Origin: Bradyrhizobium sp.
Lineage (GTDB): Bacteria; Pseudomonadota; Alphaproteobacteria; Rhizobiales; Xanthobacteraceae
Direction: 5' to 3'
Length of the DNA: 36,595 bases
Assembly (NCBI GenBank): GCA_028290305.1
Contig: JAQGKC010000192.1
Coordinates: forward strand, 1-36,595
Shown piece by piece: positions 8,569 through 17,429 of this stretch (positions within the stretch are counted from its first letter, which is position 1; each line of letters begins with the position of its first letter). The translations under genes were made by a program, and so were the position numbers. The notes under the pieces were generated by a model. It was not told the DNA's origin and searched no databases. It saw only the letters and a program-made list of their open reading frames with translations.

Positions 8569-9255
8569 TTAGATAGGATTCCGCTGAAGCATCAAGCTTT
8601 CCACAGCCGCCGGCAGGTCTCGCATGTGGCTGATCAGCCGGTCGGGTTTGAGGTCCGCGATTGGAACCTCGCTATATCCAAATTCCACGCCGATCACGGG
8701 AATCCCGGCGCGGCGGGCCACGCCGACATCCGGTCCGGCGTCGCCGACCATGATTGCGGAGGATAGCTGCCCGCCCGCACGTGTCACCGTCTGCTGCAGG
8801 ATGGCCGGATCGGGTTTTGAGACGCCGAAGGTATCTGCGCCACAAATCGCGGAAAACCGCGAACTCAACCCGAGCTGGTCGAGCAGCAGCTTCGACAACC
8901 ACTCCAGCTTGTTGGTGCAAACCGCAAAGCGATATCCGCTCGCCTGGAGATCATCGAGCGTGCGTTCCAGTCCGTCGAACGGGCGCGAGGCGTCGGCGAT
9001 ATGAGCCGCATAGTAATCGATGAAATCGCTGGTGAGCCGGGTGATGTCTTCGAGACTGGCCGCGCGGCCCTCCAGCTCCAGGCCGCGCTCGATCAGCCGG
9101 CGGGCACCCGCGCCGATCATAGTACGCGCGGAATGCAGCGGGACGGGGGGCAGTCCCTCGCGATCGAGAACAAAATTGAGCGCGTTGATCAGGTCGGGCG
9201 CGGTATCCACCAGCGTGCCGTCGAGATCGAATACAACAGTGCGAACAGAGGTCAT
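8569..9255 (-). CDS. gph: Phosphoglycolate phosphatase, HAD superfamily
   Basis: A 228-residue haloacid dehalogenase-like hydrolase. Motif I is VVFDLDGTLVD with the nucleophile Asp10 and acid Asp12. Motif II is FAVCTNK, motif III the Lys in FGVSKPDP, and motif IV VGDAGPDVGVARRAG. The cap domain lies between about residues 18 and 85. These fit Gph, which removes phosphate from 2-phosphoglycolate arising from Rubisco oxygenation or DNA repair. Related HAD phosphatases such as PGMB cannot be fully excluded. It is divergent from rpiA, with about 245 bases between. The pairing with a pentose-phosphate gene is compatible with a carbon-metabolism role but proves nothing. Confidence 0.88.
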   Translation of the reverse strand: MTSVRTVVFDLDGTLVDTAPDLINALNFVLDREGLPPVPLHSARTMIGAGARRLIERGLELEGRAASLEDITRLTSDFIDYYAAHIADASRPFDGLERTLDDLQASGYRFAVCTNKLEWLSKLLLDQLGLSSRFSAICGADTFGVSKPDPAILQQTVTRAGGQLSSAIMVGDAGPDVGVARRAGIPVIGVEFGYSEVPIADLKPDRLISHMRDLPAAVESLMLQRNPI

Positions 9256-9501
9256 CGAAAATCGCTACCGGTCCCGGCATCATCATGCAAGTAGGAGATG
9301 CCAGGCTTCCGCTTCGTAACGGGCGGGGCCGGCGGCAGCATGGCCGCTGCGCTGCCATGTGCAAAAGTGATCAATTGCGGCCATGCAAGGGCATCATGCC
9401 AGGGTATAACGCTGTTCCGAGCGGTAAAACGACGCTAGATATGCCCCGGCCGGATAGTGCCGATCGCCCGATCGGCAGCGGCTCCTGAGGCAGGTTTGCG
9501 C

Positions 9502-10200
9502 GTGAACATGGACGAACTGAAACGGCAGGCGGCGGCCCGCGCGCTCGAATTCGTGCGCGACGGCATGAAGCTTGGCCTCGGCACCGGTTCGACCGCGAAA
9601 CATTTTGTCGAACTGCTGGGCGAGCGGGTCCGCGCCGGACTTGATGTCATCGGCGTGCCGACGTCGGAAGCGACCCGCGCCGACGCGGAGCGGTGCGGCA
9701 TTCGGCTGACCACGCTCGACGACATCGATCGGCTCGATCTGACGGTCGATGGCGCCGACGAGATCGATCCGGCTCTCAATCTCATCAAGGGTGGCGGCGG
9801 CGCGTTGCTGCGCGAAAAGATCGTTGCCGCGGCGTCGGATCGCATGATCGTCATCGCCGACGATTCCAAATGGGTCGATGTTCTCGGCCGCTTTCCGCTG
9901 CCGATAGAGGTCATTCCGTTCGGCCTGGCGGCAACGCAACGCGCCATCGGCAAGGCATTTGCGGAATGCGGCCTTTCCGGGCAAATGGTGGTCCGAAACG
10001 GCAAGGACGGTCACGTTTTTGTCACCGATGGCGGCCACTGGATTGTCGATGCCCATCTTGGACGCATAACCGATGCGCCGCGCCTGGCGGGATTGCTGAG
10101 CGTGATACCGGGCGTTGTCGAGCACGGGCTATTCATCGGTCTTGCCAGCACGGCGATGCTGGCAGGCGCCCAGGGGATTCGCGTTGTTGAACGGCGGTAA
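9502..10200 (+). CDS. rpiA: Ribose-5-phosphate isomerase A
   Basis: A 232-residue enzyme that interconverts ribose 5-phosphate and ribulose 5-phosphate in the pentose phosphate pathway. The family signatures are plain: [15 protein letters not shown] (phosphate loop), [11 protein letters not shown] (catalytic Asp region), [15 protein letters not shown] (catalytic Glu and Lys) and [18 protein letters not shown]. The start is taken as GTG 9502, giving a peptide beginning NMDELKR, with AGGCAGG about eight bases upstream. ATG 9508 is the alternative. A longer reading from 9457 adds a non-conserved extension. It is followed after 23 bases by the DUF2059 gene and then gor, all on the same strand. 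Confidence 0.96.
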   Translation: MNMDELKRQAAARALEFVRDGMKLGLGTGSTAKHFVELLGERVRAGLDVIGVPTSEATRADAERCGIRLTTLDDIDRLDLTVDGADEIDPALNLIKGGGGALLREKIVAAASDRMIVIADDSKWVDVLGRFPLPIEVIPFGLAATQRAIGKAFAECGLSGQMVVRNGKDGHVFVTDGGHWIVDAHLGRITDAPRLAGLLSVIPGVVEHGLFIGLASTAMLAGAQGIRVVERR

Positions 10201-10223
10201 TGCCGCAATCGAGGAGAGTTGGA

Positions 10224-10733
10224 ATGAAGAGCCTTTCTAGAATTTTGTCGGCCGCGGGCCTTGTCCTGGGCCTGGCGCTTGCCGGCGTTCCAGCCGGGGC
10301 CCAGCAGCCAGCTCCTTCGCCGGCGTCCATCGCGGCGGCCAAGGAAATTCTGGGGATGAAAAATGCGAGCGCGATGTATTCCAGCGCCGTTCCCAACCTC
10401 GTGCAACAGACCAAGGATCAGTTGCTGCAGAGCAACCTCAATTATCAAAAGGATCTGAACGAGGTTGCGGTGATCGTCGCCACGAAGCTTGCGGGCCGCG
10501 AGAAGGAAATCGGCGAGGGCATGGCGAAGGTCTACGCCGGCGAGTTCACCGAGCAGGAATTGAAGGACCTGGTGGTCTTCTACAAGTCGCCGCTGGGCCA
10601 GAAGCTGCTGTCGACGGAGCCCAAGGCCATTCAACTGAGCATGGGATTCATGAACCAGTGGGCGCAGGCTTTTGCCGAGACGATTAATGGCGAATTCCGC
10701 GCCGAGATGCGCAAGCGCGGCAAGGAAATCTGA
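10224..10733 (+). CDS. DUF2059 domain-containing secreted protein
   Basis: A protein of about 169 residues with a clear Sec signal peptide (ILSAAGLVLGLALAGVPAGA, cleavage near AQQ). The mature part is helical and carries the DUF2059 pattern around residues 110-150: MAKVYAGEFTEQELKDLVVF followed by YKSPLGQKLL. It is predicted to be periplasmic. The ATG at 10224 has a good GAGGAG site about eight bases upstream, which favours it over the longer in-frame start at 10200. It sits between rpiA and gor on the same strand, with 55 bases before gor, so co-transcription is likely. The biological role of DUF2059 is not established. Confidence 0.88.
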   Translation: MKSLSRILSAAGLVLGLALAGVPAGAQQPAPSPASIAAAKEILGMKNASAMYSSAVPNLVQQTKDQLLQSNLNYQKDLNEVAVIVATKLAGREKEIGEGMAKVYAGEFTEQELKDLVVFYKSPLGQKLLSTEPKAIQLSMGFMNQWAQAFAETINGEFRAEMRKRGKEI

Positions 10734-10788
10734 TTAGGGAATCTGACAAGAAAGTCTGATCCAGGAATCCAATCCGATCGGGGCTGAC

Positions 10789-12177
10789 ATGGCCGAGTTC
10801 GACGTCGATCTGTTCGTTATCGGAGGAGGTTCGGGCGGCGTGCGTGCCGCCCGGATCGCCGCCGGCCATGGCGCTCGCGTCATGATCGCCGAAGAGTACC
10901 GCATGGGCGGCACCTGCGTGATCCGCGGCTGTGTCCCGAAGAAGCTGTTCGTGATCGGCTCGCACATCCGGGATGAGATCGAGGACGCGGCCGGCTTCGG
11001 CTGGACGATCCCGCCGGTCAGTTTCGATTGGCCGACGCTGGTTGCCAACAAGGACAAGGAGATCGCCCGGCTCGAGGGCATCTACACCACCAATGTCGAG
11101 AAATCCGGCGCGCAGGTGGTGAAGACCCGCGCAGTGCTGGAAGACGCCCACACGCTTCGACTCATGACCGGCGAAGCCGTGAAAGCAAAATACGTGCTGA
11201 TCGCGACCGGAAGCGCTCCCAATCATGGAGAGGCGATTCCAGGCATCGAGCACGTGATCTCGTCGAACGAGGTCTTTCATCTGGCGAAGCTGCCGCGGCG
11301 CATTGTGATCCAGGGCGGCGGTTACATCGCGCTGGAGTTCGCCTGCATCTTTGCCGGTTTTGGCTGCGACGTCACGGTGGTCTACCGCGGTGACAACATC
11401 CTGCGCGGCTTCGACGAGGACGTGCGCGTCCATGCGCGCGCCGAGATGGAAAAGCGCGGCATCACCATCATCACCGGCTGCACGATCACTGCGGTCGACA
11501 GGCACCGCGAGGAATTCACCACGCATCTGTCGAGCGGTTCGAGCATTGCGTCCGACAAGGTGATGTTCGCGATCGGGCGGCATCCCAACGTCGCCAATCT
11601 CGGGCTCGAAAAGGCCGGCGTTGCGATCAATGCGAACAACGGCGGCATCTCGGTCGACGGCTGGTCGAAGACCTCGACGCCGAACATCTACGCGATCGGC
11701 GATGTCACCCATCGCATCAACCTGACCCCGGTGGCGATCCGCGAGGGCCATGCCTTCGCCGATACCGTGTTCGGCAAGCGGCCGGTTGAGGTCGACCACG
11801 CCACCATTCCGACCGCGGTGTTTTCGCAGCCCGAAATCGGCACGGTCGGATTGACCGAGGCCGAAGCTAGAGCCCAATTCAACCACGTCGATATCTACAA
11901 AACCGATTTCCGCCCGATCAAGTCGACGATGTCGGGCCGCGATACCCGTATCCTGATGAAGCTGGTGGTCGACGGCACCACCGATCGCGTGCTCGGCTGC
12001 CACATCGTCGGCGACAGCGCCGCCGAAATCATACAGGCGGTCGCCATCGCGGTGAAGATGAAGGCGACCAAAGCCGATTTCGACGCGACGTTTGCGTTGC
12101 ATCCGACGGGAGCGGAAGAGCTGGTGACGATGCGGACGCCGACGGCGCGGTATGTAAGGGAAGCGGCCGCGGAGTAG
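10789..12177 (+). CDS. gor: Glutathione-disulfide reductase
   Basis: A 462-residue flavoprotein that reduces glutathione disulfide with NADPH in the cytoplasm. FAD-binding GGGSGGVRAARIAAGHGA lies near residues 12-29. The redox disulfide is GTCVIRGCVPKK (Cys43 and Cys48). The second nucleotide site is VIQGGGYIALEFACIFAGFG. A second FAD contact is NIYAIGDVTHRINLTPVAI, and the C-terminal dimer motif HPTGAEELVTM holds the catalytic His-Glu pair. Length and domain order are standard. The tight spacing with the DUF2059 gene suggests joint expression. Other pyridine-disulfide oxidoreductases are less likely given the GTCVIRGCVPKK motif. Confidence 0.95.
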   Translation: MAEFDVDLFVIGGGSGGVRAARIAAGHGARVMIAEEYRMGGTCVIRGCVPKKLFVIGSHIRDEIEDAAGFGWTIPPVSFDWPTLVANKDKEIARLEGIYTTNVEKSGAQVVKTRAVLEDAHTLRLMTGEAVKAKYVLIATGSAPNHGEAIPGIEHVISSNEVFHLAKLPRRIVIQGGGYIALEFACIFAGFGCDVTVVYRGDNILRGFDEDVRVHARAEMEKRGITIITGCTITAVDRHREEFTTHLSSGSSIASDKVMFAIGRHPNVANLGLEKAGVAINANNGGISVDGWSKTSTPNIYAIGDVTHRINLTPVAIREGHAFADTVFGKRPVEVDHATIPTAVFSQPEIGTVGLTEAEARAQFNHVDIYKTDFRPIKSTMSGRDTRILMKLVVDGTTDRVLGCHIVGDSAAEIIQAVAIAVKMKATKADFDATFALHPTGAEELVTMRTPTARYVREAAAE

Positions 12178-12270
12178 CCGCTAACTTGAAAAATTCACGC
12201 GCTTCCCGCAGGAAATCTTGCCCGGCTTTGATTCAATCAGAACCGATCGGGCTTTAGGCTCCGCTTCCAA

Positions 12271-12669
12271 TCAAAGACCAGTTTGCCTACCGACGTGCGC
12301 AATCGAGGCGATCTCAACCAGCGCCTCCGGTTTTACGAGCCCGCACTGAATGCAATAGCGCGCAGGTTTGTCCCCTGGAAAGAACTCGGCGTAAACCGTA
12401 TTGATGGCGGCATAATTGGCCCAATCCGTCAAAAAGATCGAATTGAAGGTCACATCGTCCATCGTTCCGCCCGCCGTCACGATCACGGACTTGATGATGT
12501 TGAGAACATGGCGTGTCTGGGCGGCGGCATCGCCAACGTGCACGACGTTGGCATCCATATCGAGCGGCAACGTTCCCGATACATAAACCACACCGTCTGC
12601 CTTTACTCCCGGCAAATAGGGAGCCAACGGCTTGCCTGTTCCAGGCGGGATGATAGCTGTCTTGGGCAT
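12271..12669 (-). CDS. RidA-family protein, RutC-like
   Basis: A 132-residue YjgF/YER057c/UK114 (RidA) protein, last gene of a five-gene operon. It closely resembles what I recall of RutC, the aminoacrylate deaminase of the Rut uracil pathway: [44 protein letters not shown] and [20 protein letters not shown]. RidA proteins hydrolyse reactive enamine/imine intermediates. The conserved Arg in KPARYCIQC should bind the substrate carboxylate. ATG 12669 is preceded by GGAG at good spacing. The upstream neighbour is a RutD-like hydrolase, reproducing the rutC-rutD pair. The other Rut enzymes (RutA, RutB, RutF) are absent from the window, so the true substrate may differ from uracil breakdown products. 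Confidence 0.88.
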   Translation of the reverse strand: MPKTAIIPPGTGKPLAPYLPGVKADGVVYVSGTLPLDMDANVVHVGDAAAQTRHVLNIIKSVIVTAGGTMDDVTFNSIFLTDWANYAAINTVYAEFFPGDKPARYCIQCGLVKPEALVEIASIAHVGRQTGL

Positions 12670-12703
12670 TCACTTACTCCATGGAAGATGAGATGTAGGG
12701 TTC

Positions 12704-13510
12704 TTATCCGGTAACAAACTCGCTGTGTTTGGAGAGAAAATCCAACACCGCCTTGTTAAACTGATCGATCATCGTGCGGCTGCACGCGTGACCGCCAGTT
12801 TCCAGCAAATCGAGTTTCGCGTTCGGGATCAGCGAGGCGAGCTCCTTGCTGAAATAGGATGGCGTCAGCAGATCATCCTTTGCGCAGATGACGAATGTCG
12901 GAATATCAAGTGTGGCCAGTTCGCTCCGCCGGTCGAATGACAGGATCGCGTCTAACCTGCTTTCTTGCACCTCCGGAGCACCGAGCGAGGCTGCTGCACG
13001 AGCCTCCTCGGCGTCAAGGAGGCCGGCGTTCTGGTTGATCCACCACGGCGGATAAAGCAGAAGCGACGTGAATGCGGCGTAGGCCTCAGGCCCGACCCGG
13101 GAGTGCAAGAGCCTGCGTATCGAGAAAAGCTTGCGGCGATAGGCGTCGCCGCAACTCGTGCTGCTGTTGATGACGAGGCGGCCGATGTGGGCGGGATAAT
13201 CCAATGCGACCGACACGCCGATCGCTCCTCCGGTCGAGTGACCGAGCCAGGCGACGTCGCGCAGTCCAAGGTAATCGATGAGAGCGGCTGCGTCCGCGGC
13301 CATTTGCTCGACGCCCGCGACGTGCGTCCGCGTGCTCTTTCCGGTGCCGCGCTGGTCGTGACGGATGACCCTGTATCGCGAAGCAAAGGCAGGCATGTTA
13401 GGATTCCAGTAGCTGCCAACGCCGCCAAGGCCGGCCGCCATCATCAGAGGCGGACCCTCGCCACACTCTTCCCACCAAAGATCGCAATCACTCAGATGAA
13501 GATATGGCAT
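12704..13510 (-). CDS. Alpha/beta hydrolase, RutD-like
   Basis: A 268-residue alpha/beta-fold hydrolase. The nucleophile elbow is GHSTGG (Ser92), an oxyanion-hole region AAGLGGVGSYW lies near residue 30, and the catalytic His sits in LETGGHACSRTM near residue 245. The patterns GLGGVGSYW, RHDQRGTGKS, CAKDDLLTPS and GGHAC match those I know from RutD, which speeds aminoacrylate or carbamate breakdown in the Rut pathway. Its ATG overlaps the stop of the upstream ATPase gene by one base (TGATG), indicating translational coupling, and the RidA gene follows 34 bases later. A generic esterase role is the main alternative. Confidence 0.85.
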   Translation of the reverse strand: MPYLHLSDCDLWWEECGEGPPLMMAAGLGGVGSYWNPNMPAFASRYRVIRHDQRGTGKSTRTHVAGVEQMAADAAALIDYLGLRDVAWLGHSTGGAIGVSVALDYPAHIGRLVINSSTSCGDAYRRKLFSIRRLLHSRVGPEAYAAFTSLLLYPPWWINQNAGLLDAEEARAAASLGAPEVQESRLDAILSFDRRSELATLDIPTFVICAKDDLLTPSYFSKELASLIPNAKLDLLETGGHACSRTMIDQFNKAVLDFLSKHSEFVTG

Positions 13511-14304
13511 CAGGTTACGACCTTCGCGCCAAGCTCGCCCCAGATTTGCTTGAAGCAGGCGTTGTAGACTGGATTTTCCCGGATATTGACCGGATCACGG
13601 TCCGACTGTTCCAGTTCGACGTCGTGAACCGCAAGAATTCGCGCCGGACGGTGAGTCATGACGATGATGCGATCAGCCATCGTGATGGCCTCGCCGATAT
13701 CATGTGTGACGAGGATCGCGCTTTTGTTCTGTTCGCGAATGATCGACATCGTCTCGATCTGCAACAGGAGCCGGGTTTGGAAGTCGAGCGCGCTGAAAGG
13801 TTCATCCAGCAGGATGACCTCCGGATCCAGAGCCAACGTCCGCATGAAGGCGACGCGCTGGCGCATGCCACCAGACAATTGCGACGGCTTGGCCATTTCG
13901 AAGCCGGCAAGGCCGTAACTCTGGATCAGGTCTCGCGCTTTCGCTTCCGAGACTCGCCGGGACATGCCGCGGACTTCGAGACCGAGAACTACATTCTCAA
14001 GAACCGTGCGCCATGGCAGCAAAAGATCTTTCTGCAGCATATACCCGACGTGCCCGGCTGCATCATCCACCCGGTTTCCGCCGACAAAGATCGATCCACT
14101 GGTTGGGCGAAGCAGTCCCGCGATGCAATTGAAAAGGGTCGACTTTCCGCAGCCCGAGGGACCTACGATCGCAAGCGTTTCGCGCGGCGAAACCGTGAAG
14201 CTGACGTCACGAAAAGCCTCGACGGCGTGGGGCGTGCCCGGATTGAACACCATGCCTGCGTTGCGGGCCTCTAGAACCGGAGTTGCTTGGGTCATTGCGT
14301 CCAT
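13510..14304 (-). CDS. ABC transporter ATP-binding protein (SsuB/TauB/NrtD type)
   Basis: A 264-residue ATPase of the nitrate/sulfonate/taurine importer family. Walker A is GPSGCGKST, the Q-loop is YMLQKDLLLPW, the signature is LSGGMRQRVAFMRTLALDPE, Walker B is VILLDEPFSALD and the switch His lies in AILVTHDIGEAI. It would power import through the permease encoded three bases upstream of its start and the binding protein beyond. Its stop codon overlaps the hydrolase start by one base. The whole cluster is one minus-strand operon. Substrate specificity cannot be read from the ATPase. Confidence 0.94.
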   Translation of the reverse strand: MDAMTQATPVLEARNAGMVFNPGTPHAVEAFRDVSFTVSPRETLAIVGPSGCGKSTLFNCIAGLLRPTSGSIFVGGNRVDDAAGHVGYMLQKDLLLPWRTVLENVVLGLEVRGMSRRVSEAKARDLIQSYGLAGFEMAKPSQLSGGMRQRVAFMRTLALDPEVILLDEPFSALDFQTRLLLQIETMSIIREQNKSAILVTHDIGEAITMADRIIVMTHRPARILAVHDVELEQSDRDPVNIRENPVYNACFKQIWGELGAKVVT

Positions 14305-14307
14305 GGT

Positions 14308-15174
14308 TCACTCCCAGCGCAACGCGCGTTCCAGGACGGTGACCGCCCCATCAAGGACGAGCGCCATGAGCATCAACGCAAAGATGCCGAGCCAGACGCT
14401 GTTGAGGTCATAAAGCGTGCCGGCGTAATACACGAGATAGCCGAGTCCCTCCTTCGCCGCGATGTATTCGCCGACCACGGCGCCGATCAGGGCAAACCCG
14501 ACATTGAGACGAAGCCCGGCCATGATCCACGGCACAGTCGCCGGCATCACGACTTTCCGGAAAGTCTGCCAGCGGCTGGCTCCGAGGGAGCGCATCAAGG
14601 TCAGCAGATCGGCATCGACTCGCGACGTTCCGCTTTGCGCGGTGATCAGGGAAACGATGAAGGTGAGGATCGCCGCGCTCGCAACCTTCGATCCGACGTC
14701 GATTCCGAACCAGATGATGATTAACGGCGCGAGCGCAATCTTGGGGACGCCATTCAGCGCCACGATGATCGGCCGCGCGACCTTCCCCACAAGCGGTGAA
14801 ATCCAGAGCGCCAGACCGGCCGCCGTTCCCAGCACGCCGCCAATGACGAAGCCCGCAACCGATTCTTCGAAAGTCACCCAGCTATCGCGGAGCAGCGACC
14901 CGCTCGCGATACTGTTTACGGCTTTCAGCCAGATGCCGCTTGGCTGACCATACAGGTAAGCTGGCGTGAGGCCGCTGCGGACGGCGACCTCCCATAACAA
15001 CAGAAGGCACGTCACCACCGCGCATTGCAAGACAAGGACGCGAGGATCCCAGCGATTGGACGGCCACGTCTTTTTGAGCGCCGGGCCGTTTGCCGAAGCG
15101 GCTGGATCGCCGATACCGGCAAGGGACGGGCCGGGCTGCGGACTTACGGCAGAATTGTTCTGCGGCACGGCCAT
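14308..15174 (-). CDS. ABC transporter permease (SsuC/TauC type)
   Basis: A 288-residue inner-membrane permease with about six membrane spans. The N-terminal ~40 residues are cytoplasmic and rich in Pro and Ser. The EAA-type coupling loop is recognisable in LTLMRSLGASRWQTFRKVVM followed by PATVPWIMAGLRL. ALAPLIIIWFGIDVGSKVA is a family-typical periplasmic/transmembrane stretch. It sits between the binding-protein gene (one base away) and the ATPase gene (three bases away) in the same operon. The family includes importers of sulfonates, taurine, nitrate, pyrimidines and thiamine precursors. Confidence 0.93.
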   Translation of the reverse strand: MAVPQNNSAVSPQPGPSLAGIGDPAASANGPALKKTWPSNRWDPRVLVLQCAVVTCLLLLWEVAVRSGLTPAYLYGQPSGIWLKAVNSIASGSLLRDSWVTFEESVAGFVIGGVLGTAAGLALWISPLVGKVARPIIVALNGVPKIALAPLIIIWFGIDVGSKVASAAILTFIVSLITAQSGTSRVDADLLTLMRSLGASRWQTFRKVVMPATVPWIMAGLRLNVGFALIGAVVGEYIAAKEGLGYLVYYAGTLYDLNSVWLGIFALMLMALVLDGAVTVLERALRWE

Positions 15175-15175
15175 C

Positions 15176-16165
15176 TCAGCTTTTCAATCCGAAGGCATCC
15201 GTCGCCTTTTCCGCGTAGCTGTTGTCGACCATCTGCTCGAACGGCAGGCTCTGCTTCAGACCGGTTCCGAGCTCCATGGTCATCACGCGATCCCAGGATT
15301 CTTTCGAGATGATCGGATTGCGTGGTACGACCGAATGCATTCCCAACAGCCGCTTGGACCCGAGCGCAATTGCCTCCTTGGGCACGGCCGGAAATGCGAC
15401 GGCGCTGGCCGCCTCATAGGCACCCGGCTCAGTGTGGATAATCTTCATCGCTTCGGCAATCGCATTGACGAGCTTTTGCGCGGTCTCCCCGTTTGCATCG
15501 AGATATTGCTGCGTGGCGAAAATCGCCGAGGAAGCATTCGGACCGATCACGTCAGCGAAGCCATAAACGACTTCGAGTCCGTATTGGGTGGCGCCGATGC
15601 TGGCGTCCCATTCGAACACCACTGCGAGATCGGCGCGGCCATCCTTGACCGCGGCAAGCTGCGCACCTGGCGGCAATTCGAGGAACGAGATTTTGCTCTC
15701 CGCCAAATCCATCTTTGCGATCTGGGTAAGCGCATATTTGGGGGTCGCATTTGTATTCGACGGGAATCGAAGCGTTGCGATCGTCTTGCCCTTGAAGTCC
15801 TCGAGCGACCTGATGCTCGTTCCGGGCCGCGCCAGGACAAGCAGTGACGATCCGCCCGCGATGTTGGCGATGCATTTGGTCGCCCCGCCGCCCAGGGTCG
15901 CGTTGACGGCCGGCGCCGTGCCCGACAGCGCAAACTGCGCTCGCTTGGAAAGAATGATCGGGACCACCGTGGCGATGCCGCCGGCCGTCGAGATCGAGAC
16001 ATTCAGTCCCTGCTTGGCGAACAGGCCACGTTGCTGAGCGAGATAGACCGGTGTGTAATTCGCAATCAGAATGGCCTGACTGATTTCAACCGGCGTGAGT
16101 GTTTGCGAGAAGGTTGGTGTGACGAAAGCGGCTGCCGCGCCCGCGAGCAGGCTGCGCCGGGACAT
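15176..16165 (-). CDS. ABC transporter substrate-binding protein (NMT1/SsuA-like)
   Basis: A periplasmic binding protein of about 329 residues and the first gene of the operon. The N-terminus MSRRSLLAGAAAAFVTPTFS is a signal peptide with a twin Arg, so Tat export is possible. The body has the NMT1/SsuA fold signatures: ILIANYTPVYLAQQRGLFAK, STAGGIATVVPIILSKRAQF and GKTIATLRFPSNTNATPKYA. ATG 16165 is chosen because it starts directly at the signal peptide and has GGAAG upstream. The longer open frame to 16321 adds 52 residues with no export logic. It faces the LysR gene across about 260 bases. The ligand is unknown; the RutC/RutD-like partners hint at a pyrimidine-like or amine/amide compound. 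Confidence 0.9.
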   Translation of the reverse strand: MSRRSLLAGAAAAFVTPTFSQTLTPVEISQAILIANYTPVYLAQQRGLFAKQGLNVSISTAGGIATVVPIILSKRAQFALSGTAPAVNATLGGGATKCIANIAGGSSLLVLARPGTSIRSLEDFKGKTIATLRFPSNTNATPKYALTQIAKMDLAESKISFLELPPGAQLAAVKDGRADLAVVFEWDASIGATQYGLEVVYGFADVIGPNASSAIFATQQYLDANGETAQKLVNAIAEAMKIIHTEPGAYEAASAVAFPAVPKEAIALGSKRLLGMHSVVPRNPIISKESWDRVMTMELGTGLKQSLPFEQMVDNSYAEKATDAFGLKS

Positions 16166-16359
16166 TTCCGAGGTCTTCCATTGCAAGGCCGTGTTCTCCG
16201 TCGAAATAATGGGATCGCGCACGCCCGAGTGAAAACACGCGGCACAATCGGCCGCAGAAATGCGCGCTCGCAACGTCGGTCGTCTTACCCCATCTGGTGC
16301 CCGGCGACAGAATGTTGCCATTCCCGCTTCGAGCGGAGTAGATCAATCTCGGCTGGCGA

Positions 16360-16380
16360 GCGTTGCCGATCCGGCAACGC
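16360..16380. promoter_or_regulatory. Palindromic LysR-type operator candidate
   Basis: A perfect 9-bp inverted repeat with a 3-bp spacer (GCGTTGCCG-ATC-CGGCAACGC) contains T-GCCGATCCGGC-A, the T-N11-A core that LysR regulators bind. It lies between the LysR gene and the divergent ABC operon, about 45 bases before the LysR start. It is the natural site for autoregulation and operon control. Confidence 0.65.
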
Positions 16381-16425
16381 TTGAACAGTCGGTAAATTTG
16401 TAAGATATTGAAAAGGAATGGATAT

Positions 16426-17322
16426 TTGGATTTCACGGCGCTCCGCTATTTTCTGGAAACGGCAGAATGCCAATCAATTCGGCAGGCGTCCGATCGGCTC
16501 CATGTGGCGCCGTCGGCGGTCAGCCGGAAGATCGCGAAGCTTGAGCATGATCTGAAGGCGAAACTCTTCGAGCGGCGAGCCAAGGGAATGAAGCTCACCG
16601 CCGCCGGCCTTGTTCTGGTTGAACAACTGCACAGCACGGTGCGCGACCTTGATCGCGCGCGATGGCGGATCGCGGAACTGGAAGGCTTGAAGCGGGGCGA
16701 AGTCGTCGTTCATTGCATTGAGGGCGCGGTGGAGAACTGGCTGCCTCGCCACATCGCGCGCTTCAAGACCATATATCCCGAGATCAACTTCCGCGTTGCC
16801 GTGATGAGCACCGACCGCATCATTGAAGCGCTCATTGCGGGAGACAGCGACATCGGTGTCGTCTTCATCACCTCGGAGCGTCCGGAAATCCGGGTGCAAA
16901 GTTCGCAGATCGAATCTTTAAGTCTGGTCGTGGCGCCTAATCACCCGTTGGCCCGTCGCAGGCAACTCGCGCTGGCCGATGTCGTCCAGCACACGCTGAT
17001 CATGCCTGATCAATCATTCGGTATTCGCAGAATTGTGGATCGCCACCTGAATGCGGTCAACCTCGTCGCGACCGATGTCCTGGAAACAAATTCCGTTCAA
17101 CTTGTTCGGAGCCTTGTAAGGTATGGAGTAGGGTGCACCCTGCTTCCACATTTTTCGGTCGAACGGGATTTGGCGGCAGGCTTGCTGGTCAGCGTGAAGC
17201 TCAGGGACTCCCATCTGCTCGTCACGGGAATTCAAGTTTGCGTGCATCGGCAAAGAGTGCTTTCCGCAGCCGCCCAGGCATTCCTGAACGCGATCAGCCC
17301 AGCTTCCTCGAGCGCACTCTAA
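16426..17322 (+). CDS. LysR-family transcriptional regulator
   Basis: A regulator of about 298 residues. The N-terminal winged helix-turn-helix (about residues 1-60) reads LRYFLETAECQSIRQASDRL then HVAPSAVSRKIAKLEHDL and LFERRAKGMKLTAAG. The C-terminal periplasmic-binding-like domain (about 90-290) senses a small effector. Start choice: no ATG fits; TTG 16426 has AAGGA about eight bases upstream and gives the usual start just before the first helix. TTG 16408 is the alternative and adds six residues. It is divergent from the five-gene ABC/hydrolase/RidA operon, with a palindromic T-N11-A site between them, so control of that operon is likely. Effector unknown. Confidence 0.9.
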   Translation: MDFTALRYFLETAECQSIRQASDRLHVAPSAVSRKIAKLEHDLKAKLFERRAKGMKLTAAGLVLVEQLHSTVRDLDRARWRIAELEGLKRGEVVVHCIEGAVENWLPRHIARFKTIYPEINFRVAVMSTDRIIEALIAGDSDIGVVFITSERPEIRVQSSQIESLSLVVAPNHPLARRRQLALADVVQHTLIMPDQSFGIRRIVDRHLNAVNLVATDVLETNSVQLVRSLVRYGVGCTLLPHFSVERDLAAGLLVSVKLRDSHLLVTGIQVCVHRQRVLSAAAQAFLNAISPASSSAL

Positions 17323-17429
17323 CGGTTAGGAGCGAATTACGGAATTACGGAGACACTGCTGGACTGCCCCCCATAAGTGAGACACGGTAATTTCTGTGAA
17401 ACAAAAAAAGTCGCCGCCCTGCGAGCTGT

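Noticed and set aside
10684..12102. Minus-strand open frame of 472 codons opposite gor
   Set aside because: Antisense shadow; gor on the plus strand has every expected motif.
17362..17390. CTGGACTGCCCCCCATAAGT-type sequence resembling the end of an IS3-like element
   Set aside because: No transposase, matching inverted end or target duplication was found in the window; too short to call.
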